From assembly GCF_024305175.1 (NCBI RefSeq), contig NZ_JAMWYY010000012.1, positions 1-62,090 on the forward strand: a DNA stretch of 62,090 bases. Direction: 5' to 3'. Shown here piece by piece: positions 50,728 to 59,110 of this stretch; within the stretch, counting starts at the first letter, position 1, and each line of letters starts with the position of its first letter. The notes under the pieces are model-generated. The model saw only the letters and a list, made by a program, of their open reading frames with translations, did no database searches and was not told where the DNA came from. The DNA comes from Flavobacterium sp. Lineage in GTDB: Bacteria > Bacteroidota > Bacteroidia > Flavobacteriales > Flavobacteriaceae. The position numbers and the translations under genes are program-made.

Positions 50728-51675
50728 ATGACTATTACACAGCTTCAATATGTACTTGCGGTAGCAGAACATAAAAACTTTACGCTTGCAGCAGAAAAAT
50801 GTTTTGTTACGCAGCCCACGCTGAGTATGCAGATACAAAAGCTGGAGGAAGAGTTAGATATTCAGATTTTTGACCGTGGTAAAAAACCTATACAGCTTAC
50901 TGCTGTAGGTGAGCAGATAGTGAGCCAGGCTAAGAATATTGTAAACGAATCGGGGCGTATTAAAGATATTGTTGACCAACAGAAAGGGTACATTGGCGGT
51001 GATTTTAAAGTAGGGATAATACCTACTATAATGCCTACTTTGCTGCCCATGTTTATGAGCAACTTTATAAAAAAGTACCCAAAGGTAAACCTTATAATTG
51101 AGGAACGTACTACAGAGGAAATCATCAGGATGATAAAGAACGGGCAGCTTGATGCCGCGATTGCAGCAACCCCGTTGCATGAAGAAACCATTAAAGAAAT
51201 TGTGCTTTATTATGAGCCTTTTGTAGCTTATGTACCGGAAAATATCCCTGCATACAATAAAAAAGAGTTTGAAGTGGAAGACCTTGATTTGAACCTGCAC
51301 AATGTATTGTTGTTACAGGACGGGCATTGTTTCCGCCATAACATATTAAACCTTTGCAAGGCAAAAGGGCTTGGCAATGATAATCATTTCCAGATTGAAA
51401 GCGGCAGTTTTGAGACGCTTGTAAAGCTTGCTGACGAAGGTTTAGGGATGACACTGCTACCCTACCTGCACACCCTTGACATGGGAGATAAGGCAAGCAG
51501 GAAGCTCCGCCACTTTAAAGAGCCGAGGCCATCGCGCGAGGTTAGCCTTATTTACTCTAAAAAAGAGCTTAAGCTCCATATTATAGAAGCTTTAAGAAGT
51601 ACTATTGCCGGAGTGGTAAGGGGTGCTATAACCTTCCAGAATGTAGAAATTACAAGCCCGCTGCAAAAAAAATAA
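50728..51675 (+). CDS. oxyR: LysR-type peroxide sensor OxyR
   Basis: 315 residues. HTH at about 1-60 ('VLAVAEHKNFTLAAEKCFVT') and an effector domain. 'GHCFRHNILNLC' has two cysteines nine residues apart, the spacing of the redox pair Cys199/Cys208 in E. coli OxyR ('GHCLRDQAMGFC'), so a disulfide-switch mechanism is strongly suggested. Divergent from dps, a classic OxyR target. The protein ends with an extra Lys-rich tail. Confidence 0.92.
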   Translation: MTITQLQYVLAVAEHKNFTLAAEKCFVTQPTLSMQIQKLEEELDIQIFDRGKKPIQLTAVGEQIVSQAKNIVNESGRIKDIVDQQKGYIGGDFKVGIIPTIMPTLLPMFMSNFIKKYPKVNLIIEERTTEEIIRMIKNGQLDAAIAATPLHEETIKEIVLYYEPFVAYVPENIPAYNKKEFEVEDLDLNLHNVLLLQDGHCFRHNILNLCKAKGLGNDNHFQIESGSFETLVKLADEGLGMTLLPYLHTLDMGDKASRKLRHFKEPRPSREVSLIYSKKELKLHIIEALRSTIAGVVRGAITFQNVEITSPLQKK

Positions 51676-51699
51676 GTGCGGCCTGGTATATAAAAGCAC

Positions 51700-51726
51700 A
51701 AAGAGGAGCCAATGGCTCCTCTTTTG
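51700..51726. terminator. Bidirectional intrinsic terminator (oxyR / small gene)
   Basis: 11-bp perfect stem AAAGAGGAGCC / GGCTCCTCTTT with a 3-nt loop between convergent genes. Confidence 0.9.
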
Positions 51727-51727
51727 T

Positions 51728-51913
51728 TTATTGTTCTACATTAGTAAGGCACGCTTGCAGTTCAGGCTTCCCGTTAGTAAAAGTTTTCAGCCATTCCAGC
51801 AATTGATCAATCTCATAAGGCAAAAGGCTCTTTAATGCTTTTTCTACTTCTTTACAAAACAGTTTAGGGTCAAAACTTACGTTTACCAAAACCTGTTTCG
51901 TGTAACTAAACAT
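51728..51913 (-). CDS. Small conserved flavobacterial protein, unknown function
   Basis: 61 residues from the ATG at 51913 ('MFSYTKQVLVNVSFDPKLFC'); an ATG at 51925 adding four residues is possible. Short proteins with this opening and the 'LLPYEIDQLLEWL' helix recur in Flavobacteriaceae in my recollection. Three cysteines, no signal peptide, helical throughout. No function known. Confidence 0.7.
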   Translation of the reverse strand: MFSYTKQVLVNVSFDPKLFCKEVEKALKSLLPYEIDQLLEWLKTFTNGKPELQACLTNVEQ

Positions 51914-52066
51914 ACTTCTGGGCATAATTCTTTTACAAATTATTAAATTAGTGTTAGTAGGTGATAAGAACGTATGTAAATGTAATAAATAATTTGATAC
52001 AAATATCAGCAATATGATAATTTTTACTCTGTTAAATTTTTAATATAATAATTTTTTAACTCAAAA

Positions 52067-52729
52067 TTAAGGTTTTGTTGCTGTAAGCATTTCTCTTTTG
52101 CCGGGTGGCCCGGGTAGTTTTTCAGTTACAAAACCCACTTCCTGCATCGCTTTTTTTATTACAGTACGGCAGGCATATGTTACCAGTATTCCTCCCGGTT
52201 TCAAAGCGTTATACATCTTGCTGAATATCGTTGCACTCCACAACTCGGGCTGCGCATGATAACCAAAAGCATCAAAATAAACGATATCATACAAAGCTTC
52301 GTCGTATATATCTTCAAAACGCATTTGTCGCTTTAAAAGTGTAAAGGTTTTGTTAATTTTAACTTCTTCACCCCATGCTGCGCTATGCATAGTGTTAAAA
52401 ACCGCTGTATGTTCTTCAGCATTCAACTGTACTACATAGTTAAGCTTTGCCGCTTCACCGGCTGCAACAGGATATGCTTCTATGCCTGTATAATGAATTT
52501 CCTGATTATTTTTAACAGACTCCAGATACGTTATAAAAGCATTTAGCCCGGTACCGAAGCCCATTTCTAATACAGAAACAGGCCGGCCATTTAAATGTGC
52601 CAGCCCGTTCTTTATGAATACATGATAAGCTTCCTGTATGGCCCCGAACTTAGAATGATAGGTTTCATTTAGTTCCGGAAGGTAAATTGTCACAGAACCA
52701 TCAGAAGTAGTTATGATTTCTCTCTCCAC
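52067..52729 (-). CDS. mnmD: tRNA (mnm5s2U34) methyltransferase MnmD
   Basis: SAM-dependent last methyl transfer to the wobble uridine of tRNAs (Lys, Glu, Gln). 220 residues from a GTG at 52729, read 'MEREIITTSDGSVTIYLPEL', matching the usual MnmD N-terminus. The SAM loop is 'VLEMGFGTGLNAFITYL', then 'YDIVYFDAFGYHAQPELW'. ATGs further upstream (52789, 52774) would overlap the previous gene by 46-61 bp and give a non-homologous extension. The GTG shares one base with the upstream stop (TAGTG). The C-terminal 'KLPGPPGKREMLTA' is typical. Confidence 0.88.
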   Translation of the reverse strand: MEREIITTSDGSVTIYLPELNETYHSKFGAIQEAYHVFIKNGLAHLNGRPVSVLEMGFGTGLNAFITYLESVKNNQEIHYTGIEAYPVAAGEAAKLNYVVQLNAEEHTAVFNTMHSAAWGEEVKINKTFTLLKRQMRFEDIYDEALYDIVYFDAFGYHAQPELWSATIFSKMYNALKPGGILVTYACRTVIKKAMQEVGFVTEKLPGPPGKREMLTATKP

Positions 52730-53193
52730 TATTTTATATACAATTTTTTTATGCGCGGTATAGGCCCTCCGCATTTTTGCTCGTGGCATTGCACACAGGC
52801 TGAAACAGCATCGTTAAAATGTTTCTTGGCATTATCCGGATCTTTATAAATAAGCTCCTGTGCTTTAATAAAATTGGCTGCCTGCTCTTTAAAGAATGAA
52901 TCATTTTCGCTTTCATCTGTCATGGCAGAAGCATGAATCTTAAGGAAATGCTGCGGAAAGTTACCAAGCGTATCGCCGCTTACAATACGTTGCTTCAGCA
53001 TCATGTTCTCTGCATACATCTGCTCCATCAGCGCTGCCATTTCCGACATTTCATACATCTTAAGCTCCTCTTTACCCTGCGCTGTAGTGTCGGCTGCTAC
53101 AGCAGTGGCTTCACCTTCCTTCTCTGCCTGCGTTTCTTTTTTACATGCTGTAATAAGCAACAGGCAAAGCATTAGTGCTGATATACTTTTCAT
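52729..53193 (-). CDS. Lipoprotein with one CxxCH haem motif
   Basis: 154 residues. Lipobox LITAC (Cys near residue 16). A helical body and 'SACVQCHEQKCGGPIPRIKKL' at the end give a single CVQCH motif near the C-terminus, as in class II / c'-like cytochromes, so a periplasm-facing monohaem protein is likely. Partner unknown. Its ATG overlaps the DUF4920 stop by one base (TAATG), and its stop overlaps the mnmD GTG. Confidence 0.8.
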   Translation of the reverse strand: MKSISALMLCLLLITACKKETQAEKEGEATAVAADTTAQGKEELKMYEMSEMAALMEQMYAENMMLKQRIVSGDTLGNFPQHFLKIHASAMTDESENDSFFKEQAANFIKAQELIYKDPDNAKKHFNDAVSACVQCHEQKCGGPIPRIKKLYIK

Positions 53194-53825
53194 TATTGGG
53201 TTATCAGTACGCCGTTAGCTTCAAAACCATAAGTAAGCTTTGGCTGGGTTATTTTATCAATTTCAGCCTGGCTCTTGCCTTCGTCTTTAGCATAGTGCTT
53301 AAGCTCTGCCACAGATATTTCGCTTACAAACGCCTTACCGTTTACAACCGCTTCCCTGCTGCCTGCATTAAGCGGCACAAAAAAGCCGTAATCTTTAAAA
53401 CGCACAAAAGATTCTTTGCCTGTCGGCATATCAAGTGTCATCCAGCAGCCTTTCTTCTGGCAAACATTTTTAATGGTCGATTTAAATTTTACATTAATAG
53501 TATCGCCCGGCTTTAATGAGCTGTATTTTTTAAGCATCTGCTCTTTTGTAAGGGCATTGTCAGCTATCATCTTGTCTCCGAAAGCAGCATATTTAACAGA
53601 TGGTTTTGCAGCATTATTTTCTGTAGTTACCGTTTCATCGCTACCTGCAGCTTCGGCTCCAGCATCTGCACCTGTTTCAGCCCCTTCAAGCGTGTCAACA
53701 TTTACCGTTACGGTGTCTTTAGGGGTTTCTATTATTGTACCTTCACTCTCTACAGTGGTTTCTTTATCCTCTTTGCAGGCTGTAAATACCGCGAGGGCGG
53801 CAGCCAGTATCATTACTTTCTTCAT
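53193..53825 (-). CDS. DUF4920 lipoprotein
   Basis: 210 residues from the ATG at 53825. Lipobox AVFTAC (Cys near 17), an acidic/Thr/Ala linker (about 20-85), then the DUF4920 domain ('GDTINVKFKSTIKNVCQKKG', 'CWMTLDMPTG', 'FVRFKDYGFFVPLNAGSREA'). Two cysteines (VCQKKGCW) may bind metal or form a disulfide; the fold resembles small OB/copper-handling domains, an inference. First of three genes linked by one-base stop/start overlaps. Confidence 0.85.
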   Translation of the reverse strand: MKKVMILAAALAVFTACKEDKETTVESEGTIIETPKDTVTVNVDTLEGAETGADAGAEAAGSDETVTTENNAAKPSVKYAAFGDKMIADNALTKEQMLKKYSSLKPGDTINVKFKSTIKNVCQKKGCWMTLDMPTGKESFVRFKDYGFFVPLNAGSREAVVNGKAFVSEISVAELKHYAKDEGKSQAEIDKITQPKLTYGFEANGVLITQ

Positions 53826-53852
53826 TTTTAAAAGAATTAAAATTTTATCTGA

Positions 53853-53860
53853 CAAATTTA
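53853..53860 (-). promoter_or_regulatory. Promoter -7 box of the DUF4920 operon (TAAATTTG)
   Basis: A perfect TAnnTTTG on the minus strand, 27 bp before the ATG at 53825. Confidence 0.6.
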
Positions 53861-53977
53861 TAAATTTCTGCAAATACACGGCCTGAAAATCAGCATTTAC
53901 AGCATTAAAGTCAAATATAATTATTACACCCATAACTAAATTTGCCTGCCATCCCCCACCCAACATGGTTTTTTTAT

Positions 53978-53985
53978 TAAATTTG
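53978..53985 (+). promoter_or_regulatory. Promoter -7 box of ilvE (TAAATTTG)
   Basis: A perfect TAnnTTTG 41 bp before the ATG at 54027. Diverges from the DUF4920 promoter, 117 bp apart. Confidence 0.6.
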
Positions 53986-54026
53986 CGCATAACACAACTT
54001 AATTATTTACCACCAAATTTATCTTG

Positions 54027-55097
54027 ATGAGCAATTCAGCTACAAACGATATCATTATTAACAAGGCCGAAACTACTAAAATAGGCAATGTTGATTTCGA
54101 AAACCTCACCTTTGGCAATACGTTTACAGACCATATGCTGATATGCGATTATAAACAGGGCGTGTGGGAAAAACCGGTTATTAAGCCTTACGAACCATTT
54201 TTGATAGACCCGTCTGCTAAAGTGTTCCATTACGGGCAGGCTATTTTTGAAGGTATGAAAGCCTACAAAGATGCACAGGGAGATGTGTGGCTTTTCAGGC
54301 CCGATGAAAACTACAGGCGTTTTAATAAGTCGGCTGCAAGGCTGGCCATGCCCAAAGTGCCCGAAGATGTTTTTATGGAAGGCATGAAAAAACTGATAGA
54401 TATTGACCGTGAATGGGTAAAACACGGTGAAGGAAGTTCTTTATACATCCGCCCGTTTATGATAGCAACCGGGCCGGGAGTAATTGCAGCGCCGGCACAG
54501 TTTTACCGTTTCATGATAATACTTTCACCTGCTAAGGCCTATTATTCCGGCGAGGTTAAGGTTATCATTGCAGAACATTACAGCCGCGCTGCAAACGGCG
54601 GCATTGGCGCTGCAAAGGCAGCAGGTAACTATTCAGCACAGTTTTACCCTACCAAACTGGCTAATGAAATGGGCTTTCAGCAGATTATATGGACGGATGA
54701 TGCCACACACACCAAGCTGGAAGAAGCCGGCACCATGAATGTATTTTTCAGGATAAACGATACTTTATATACTGCACCAACAAGCGAGAGGATACTTGAT
54801 GGGGTAACCCGAAAAAGCCTTATAGATATTGCCAAGCGTGAAAATATAAATGTAGAGGTACGTTCTGTTCTTGTTGACGAACTTATAGCCGCCGCCGAAA
54901 ATGGCTCTTTAAAAGAAATATTTGGTGCGGGCACAGCTGCAGTAGTTAACCCTATAGTAGGCTTTAGCTATAAAGATAAGTATTATGAATTGCCAAAGCA
55001 GGAAAACCCTGTTGCGCCACGCCTAAAGAAAATGCTTACCGATTTGCAATATAAACGGGCTGAAGACACCTTTGGGTGGACAATGAAGATAAACTAA
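54027..55097 (+). CDS. ilvE: Branched-chain amino acid aminotransferase
   Basis: PLP enzyme of Ile, Leu and Val biosynthesis. 356 residues from ATG 54027 (a TTG one codon earlier is ignored). Fold type IV motifs: 'YGQAIFEGMKAYKD', 'SSLYIRPFMIAT', 'GGIGAAKAAGNYSAQ' with the PLP-binding Lys, and 'EEAGTMNVFF'. The 356-residue length fits the longer BCAT subgroup. Monocistronic, followed by a terminator. Confidence 0.95.
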   Translation: MSNSATNDIIINKAETTKIGNVDFENLTFGNTFTDHMLICDYKQGVWEKPVIKPYEPFLIDPSAKVFHYGQAIFEGMKAYKDAQGDVWLFRPDENYRRFNKSAARLAMPKVPEDVFMEGMKKLIDIDREWVKHGEGSSLYIRPFMIATGPGVIAAPAQFYRFMIILSPAKAYYSGEVKVIIAEHYSRAANGGIGAAKAAGNYSAQFYPTKLANEMGFQQIIWTDDATHTKLEEAGTMNVFFRINDTLYTAPTSERILDGVTRKSLIDIAKRENINVEVRSVLVDELIAAAENGSLKEIFGAGTAAVVNPIVGFSYKDKYYELPKQENPVAPRLKKMLTDLQYKRAEDTFGWTMKIN

Positions 55098-55106
55098 ATA
55101 AAACAG

Positions 55107-55130
55107 AGGCAGCCAATCGGCTGCCTTTTG
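55107..55130. terminator. Bidirectional intrinsic terminator (ilvE / MazG-like gene)
   Basis: 8-bp perfect stem AGGCAGCC / GGCTGCCT (55107-55114, 55119-55126), 4-nt loop, T-rich right flank, between convergent genes. Confidence 0.8.
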
Positions 55131-55132
55131 TT

Positions 55133-55522
55133 TTAATCTTCCTGTAATATTGATGCAAAATCGGGTTTAAAGTAGCCGGGGCCTTTCATAACCTTACCAT
55201 CTTCGCGATATATCGGTTTACCGTCGGCGCCAAGCTTGCTCATATTGCTGCGCTGTATCTCATTAAAAACATCTTCTATTTTGTGCTGCAAGCCATGTTC
55301 CAGTATAGTACCGCACAATATATACAGCATGTCGCCCAGTGCATCGGCAATCTCGGTAACATCGTTATTTTGCACAGCTTCAAGATATTCTTCGTTTTCT
55401 TCTTTCATCAGGTTATACCTAAGCATATTTACGCTATCGCCCAGGCTTCCTTTTGGCTTATCGCTCACGCCAAGCCCGAATGCAGTATGAAATTCTTTTA
55501 CGGCTTCTAATTGTTTCTTCAT
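55133..55522 (-). CDS. MazG-like nucleoside triphosphate pyrophosphohydrolase
   Basis: 129 residues from the ATG at 55522. The all-alpha NTP-PPase metal site is seen: 'MKEENEEYLEAVQNNDV' (EExxE) and 'EIADALGDMLYIL' (ExxD). It would hydrolyse aberrant or surplus (d)NTPs to NMP and PPi. The C-terminal ~45 residues ('GKPIYREDGKVMKGPGYFKP') are a common addition in this subgroup and close the active site. Monocistronic. Confidence 0.9.
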   Translation of the reverse strand: MKKQLEAVKEFHTAFGLGVSDKPKGSLGDSVNMLRYNLMKEENEEYLEAVQNNDVTEIADALGDMLYILCGTILEHGLQHKIEDVFNEIQRSNMSKLGADGKPIYREDGKVMKGPGYFKPDFASILQED

Positions 55523-55575
55523 AATCTGTATCACTATTTAATGCATTAAAAATACTTTTTATAAGTACTATGTTG

Positions 55576-55583
55576 TAATTTTG
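55576..55583 (+). promoter_or_regulatory. Promoter -7 box (TAATTTTG)
   Basis: A perfect TAnnTTTG 17 bp before the ATG at 55601. Confidence 0.65.
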
Positions 55584-55600
55584 CGTAAAAAGATTTCAAC

Positions 55601-55789
55601 ATGTTTACAGAGGGCCAGTTAATATTTGCCGCATTTTTTGTAGTAGCATTTGTAGCGGCAATGATATATGTTTACCGCAAAGATTTAAAATTGCACAAAA
55701 AACACTATAAAGGCAGCTACAAAGTACTTATTGGTTTCATGGCATTTATAGCAATTTTGTTTTTTATAAAATTCTACCTTAAAGGATAA
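55601..55789 (+). CDS. Small two-helix membrane protein
   Basis: 62 residues: helix 1 (about 6-24), a basic loop 'YRKDLKLHKKHYKGSYK', helix 2 (about 43-58). This layout and sequence recur in flavobacteria in my recollection, without assigned function. Its own -7 box precedes it closely. Confidence 0.7.
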   Translation: MFTEGQLIFAAFFVVAFVAAMIYVYRKDLKLHKKHYKGSYKVLIGFMAFIAILFFIKFYLKG

Positions 55790-55897
55790 GCGGTACTAAA
55801 ATGCTGACAAAATATGAAATGTAAATCCCCTTTGATGGGGATTTTTTTTTACCTTGACCGTCAGAAATTTGCCTATTAACCAAAAAACCTATTCATT

Positions 55898-56335
55898 ATG
55901 ATTAACATTGTCTATTATGGAGCCGGCACCTACACTGATGGTACAGGTTCTGCAAGGTACAGCGTTGTATTGCCCAGGCTCGACAACGGAAGCTATGAAT
56001 TTCCCGGCATTTACAACTTTTCAAAAAATGGCGTTGACAGGGTGCTCATACACATGCAGATTAAGGATATTACTCCGGATACAGACTTATCTGAAGATCT
56101 TAGCAACCTGATACTGCACGATATCAGCTTTAACCTGAAAAGCCTTCACAGTGATTCACCAAGCTCTAATATAAGCCTGACGGGTGATGTAGAGATTATA
56201 CTGTGCCATGATGACGAATTTAACCTGCAAAAAGAAATAGAAAGGTATTATGATACCGAAATGCTGAATGAGAAGGCGGATGATAAAACGGTTCCAAAAA
56301 GAGTGGGCTACGGAACATTAAAAATAAAGTTATAA
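55898..56335 (+). CDS. Protein of unknown function
   Basis: 145 residues, no signal peptide or membrane helix. A likely beta-rich N-terminal half ('GTGSARYSVVLPRLDNGSYE'), then charged helical stretch 'EFNLQKEIERYYDTEMLNEK'. I recognise no family. The region just upstream (55790-55897) includes a short GATGGGGATTTTTTTT run that may end the previous gene. Followed by its own terminator. Confidence 0.6.
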   Translation: MINIVYYGAGTYTDGTGSARYSVVLPRLDNGSYEFPGIYNFSKNGVDRVLIHMQIKDITPDTDLSEDLSNLILHDISFNLKSLHSDSPSSNISLTGDVEIILCHDDEFNLQKEIERYYDTEMLNEKADDKTVPKRVGYGTLKIKL

Positions 56336-56349
56336 AATAATTTATAGAG

Positions 56350-56390
56350 CAATGCTGCCTTTATGTATTATTTTGGCAGCATTGTTTTTT
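56350..56390 (+). terminator. Intrinsic terminator
   Basis: 10-bp perfect stem CAATGCTGCC / GGCAGCATTG (56350-56359, 56375-56384), 15-nt loop, T6. Confidence 0.85.
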
Positions 56391-56422
56391 AGCAAAATAT
56401 TTGTTATTTAATTGGAATAAGT

Positions 56423-58201
56423 ATGGCAGGACGTTTTTATATCTATCTGTTTTTACTGCTTTTATCCTGTCAGTACAGTAGTGCTCAGTACAGCAAGCAA
56501 CTGCTGCTTGCAGAAGACTATTTTGATAAAAATATGCACTACACGGCATTAGACATGCTCGAGAAAATGGATGTGAATAAGCTGTCTAAAGCAGATAAGG
56601 CTTTTCGCAGCTACCTTTTAGCATCAGGATATACCTATGTGGGCCATGAGGATAAAGCTTTTGAGTATTACCTTAAAGCAAAAGCACAATACAAAGAAGC
56701 TGACAGTATAGATAAGGCCATGGACATTAATATTGACATTGCCTATTTAATAAGCGCCCAGGATTACAATAAAAATAATTACATAAAATACATTGAAGAA
56801 TACCAACAATATGTAACTAAGCAAAAAGATACTATTAAGATTGCAAAAGGTTACTGCAATATGGCAGTATGGATGCTTGATAATAAAGAGAATGAGCGTA
56901 GCCGTGACTATTACCTAAAAGCACTAAAACTTGCAGAAGAAAGAAACAATATTGATTTACTCGCACGCATATACCATAATGTGGCGGTTGTATATAATGA
57001 AAGGCTTCAAAAGCCCGATTCTGCACTATACTACCTGAAAAAAGACCGTGAAATTGTAAATCAATCGGGCACTATTGATGATCTGTGTTCCAATTACATA
57101 AATGTTGCTTCATCTTATCATCATAAACAGGATTACGATAAAGCTATAGAATACCTGCATCTTGCCGAATCGCTGCCTATTCAAAAATATACACTAAGGA
57201 CAAAGCAATATATTTATGAATTCTTAGCAGGAAACTATCAATTTAAAGGCGATATAAAAAATGCTTATAAGTATTTGGTATTAAACAAACAATTTGCCGA
57301 CAGTTTAAAATCTGAAGAACAAAACATTGCCATAAACGATATACAGACAAAATATAAGACTAAAGAAAAAGAACTGGAAAATCAGTTACTACGGAGTGAT
57401 AACGAAACAAACAGAATACTTATTTACACCTTTACCGGCTTATTGGCCGCAAGCCTTGTTATAGGATTGCTGGTTTATAAAAACGCAAGGCGGAAAGAAA
57501 AAATATTAAAGCAGGAAAAACTTATAGAGCAGCAAAAGCTTGAAAAAGCTCTTAAAGATTATGAACTGCAAAGTATAGACCTTATGCTTGAGGGGCAGGA
57601 AAAAGAGCGCCAACGCATAGCAAATGACCTGCATGACAACCTGGGCAGTATGCTTGCCGCCCTGAAGCTGAATTTTGAAAATCTTAAAATACGCAAAAAT
57701 GAGCTTAGGGAAGAAGAGAACAGGCTATACCAGAAGACAGACGAGCTTATAGAAGAAGCCTACCAGAAAGTCAGGCGTATGGCACACGCAAAAAATGCAG
57801 GGGTATTTGCCAGTGAGGGTATTATACCGGCGCTGAAAAAACTAGCCGAAAAAATATCAGTCCCGGGCAAACTTTCTATAGAAGTAAATGCTTTCGGGTT
57901 TGACGAACGCCTTGAGAATAAAATGGAAATAGCTATTTTCAGGATGGTGCAGGAACTTTCAACTAATATAATAAAGCACTCGGGTGCTACGGAGGCATCT
58001 GTGCAACTGACAAACCATGACGATAATATCAATATAATTATTGAAGATAATGGGGTGGGTATGGATACCAATATTATAGGGAAAGCTGATGGCATGGGGC
58101 TTGACAGTATAAAGAAAAAAGCCGAACAACTGGGCGGTACTTTTACAATAGATTCTAAAAAAGGAAAGGGTACAACCATAATAATAGATTTGCCGATATG
58201 A
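56423..58201 (+). CDS. TPR-containing sensor histidine kinase (NarL/LuxR-partner type)
   Basis: 592 residues. A signal peptide (1-21), periplasmic TPR repeats (about 40-310), a coiled segment, one transmembrane helix (about 333-351, 'LIYTFTGLLAASLVIGLLVY'), then the HisKA_3 domain with 'RQRIANDLHDNLGSMLAAL' (phospho-His404) and a HATPase_c domain ('VQELSTNIIKHSGA' N-box, 'IEDNGVGMD', 'DGMGLDSIKKKAEQLGGTF'). It phosphorylates the regulator whose start overlaps its stop (ATGA). The stimulus sensed by the TPRs is unknown. Confidence 0.94.
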   Translation: MAGRFYIYLFLLLLSCQYSSAQYSKQLLLAEDYFDKNMHYTALDMLEKMDVNKLSKADKAFRSYLLASGYTYVGHEDKAFEYYLKAKAQYKEADSIDKAMDINIDIAYLISAQDYNKNNYIKYIEEYQQYVTKQKDTIKIAKGYCNMAVWMLDNKENERSRDYYLKALKLAEERNNIDLLARIYHNVAVVYNERLQKPDSALYYLKKDREIVNQSGTIDDLCSNYINVASSYHHKQDYDKAIEYLHLAESLPIQKYTLRTKQYIYEFLAGNYQFKGDIKNAYKYLVLNKQFADSLKSEEQNIAINDIQTKYKTKEKELENQLLRSDNETNRILIYTFTGLLAASLVIGLLVYKNARRKEKILKQEKLIEQQKLEKALKDYELQSIDLMLEGQEKERQRIANDLHDNLGSMLAALKLNFENLKIRKNELREEENRLYQKTDELIEEAYQKVRRMAHAKNAGVFASEGIIPALKKLAEKISVPGKLSIEVNAFGFDERLENKMEIAIFRMVQELSTNIIKHSGATEASVQLTNHDDNINIIIEDNGVGMDTNIIGKADGMGLDSIKKKAEQLGGTFTIDSKKGKGTTIIIDLPI

Positions 58202-58818
58202 TACGTTTAGTGATAGCAGAAGACCATCAGTCGCTGATAGATGGCATTAAAGTATTTTTGGAGTATGAAGATGATATTACCGTTGTGGGCGAAGCCAATG
58301 ACGGGGAACGGCTGCTGGAGCTTGTAAGCCTTAAAAAACCGGATGTGGTACTTACCGATATACGCATGCCTAAAATGGATGGCATTACAGCTACACGAAT
58401 CATAAAAAAGGAAATACCTGATTGTAAAGTAATTGCTTTCAGCATGTTTGAGCAGGATGAGGCTATATCGCAAATGCAGGAGGCAGGGGCATCGGGCTAC
58501 ATTATGAAAAATGCTTCGCTTAAAACCGTTATGGCAGCAATAAGAGGGGTAATGTCGGGGGAGATATTCTTTGATGATTCCATTAAAATGAAAACTGAAA
58601 AGCCTAAGGGGCAGGATATCCCCTTAAGCAAGCGCGAAATGGAAATTGTTAAGCTGGTAGGTGAAGGTAAAACATCTCAGGAAATTGCCGATATGCTCTT
58701 TATTGAGAAAAGTACTGTAGATACCCACCGTAAAAACATACTTAAAAAGCTTAACCTGCAGGGTAAAAGCGAGCTGTTACGCTATAGCATGGAACGCAAA
58801 TATGACTTTAACGGGTAG
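58198..58818 (+). CDS. NarL-type response regulator
   Basis: 206 residues. Receiver domain (1-120) with phospho-Asp54 in 'VVLTDIRMPKMDG', acidic pair 'EDH' at the N-terminus and Lys in 'YIMKNAS'; LuxR-type HTH (about 145-200, 'LSKREMEIVKLVGEGKTSQE', 'STVDTHRKNILKKLNL'). Coupled to the kinase by an ATGA overlap. Targets unknown. Confidence 0.95.
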   Translation: MIRLVIAEDHQSLIDGIKVFLEYEDDITVVGEANDGERLLELVSLKKPDVVLTDIRMPKMDGITATRIIKKEIPDCKVIAFSMFEQDEAISQMQEAGASGYIMKNASLKTVMAAIRGVMSGEIFFDDSIKMKTEKPKGQDIPLSKREMEIVKLVGEGKTSQEIADMLFIEKSTVDTHRKNILKKLNLQGKSELLRYSMERKYDFNG

Positions 58819-58879
58819 CACTACCTGTAAAATTACCCATTATTAGGTATTTTCCTGCGTGTGTATTTACCCAATCTTT

Positions 58880-59015
58880 GCTACATCATAAAAACACAGA
58901 CAAGCTACTCAAGACAACCTTAACACTTAGTTTCTTCTTTCAATTTAGCACAATTTCCTTTAGTTTTTGAGTAGTTGGTTTAGCATGAAAATACCCTTTT
59001 ACAGGGTATTTTTTT
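58880..59015 (+). ncRNA. Possible small RNA in the 292-bp gap
   Basis: In the gap 58819-59110 an inverted repeat CTACTCAA (58905-58912) / TTGAGTAG (58967-58974) encloses 54 nt, and a strong terminator follows. A box AATCTTTG at 58873-58880 differs from TAnnTTTG in one position. No ORF of note. The alternative is that the whole stretch is the 3' end of the kinase/regulator transcript. Confidence 0.3.
58990..59015 (+). terminator. Intrinsic terminator
   Basis: 8-bp perfect stem AATACCCT / AGGGTATT (58990-58997, 59003-59010), 5-nt loop, T run. Confidence 0.85.
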
Positions 59016-59110
59016 ATGTACATTTACAACACAAATTTTAATGGCATACCTTTTGTAAGATTGATTGTTAAATATGTTAAAAATCATTAATCAATAAACA
59101 CGAATAATTT

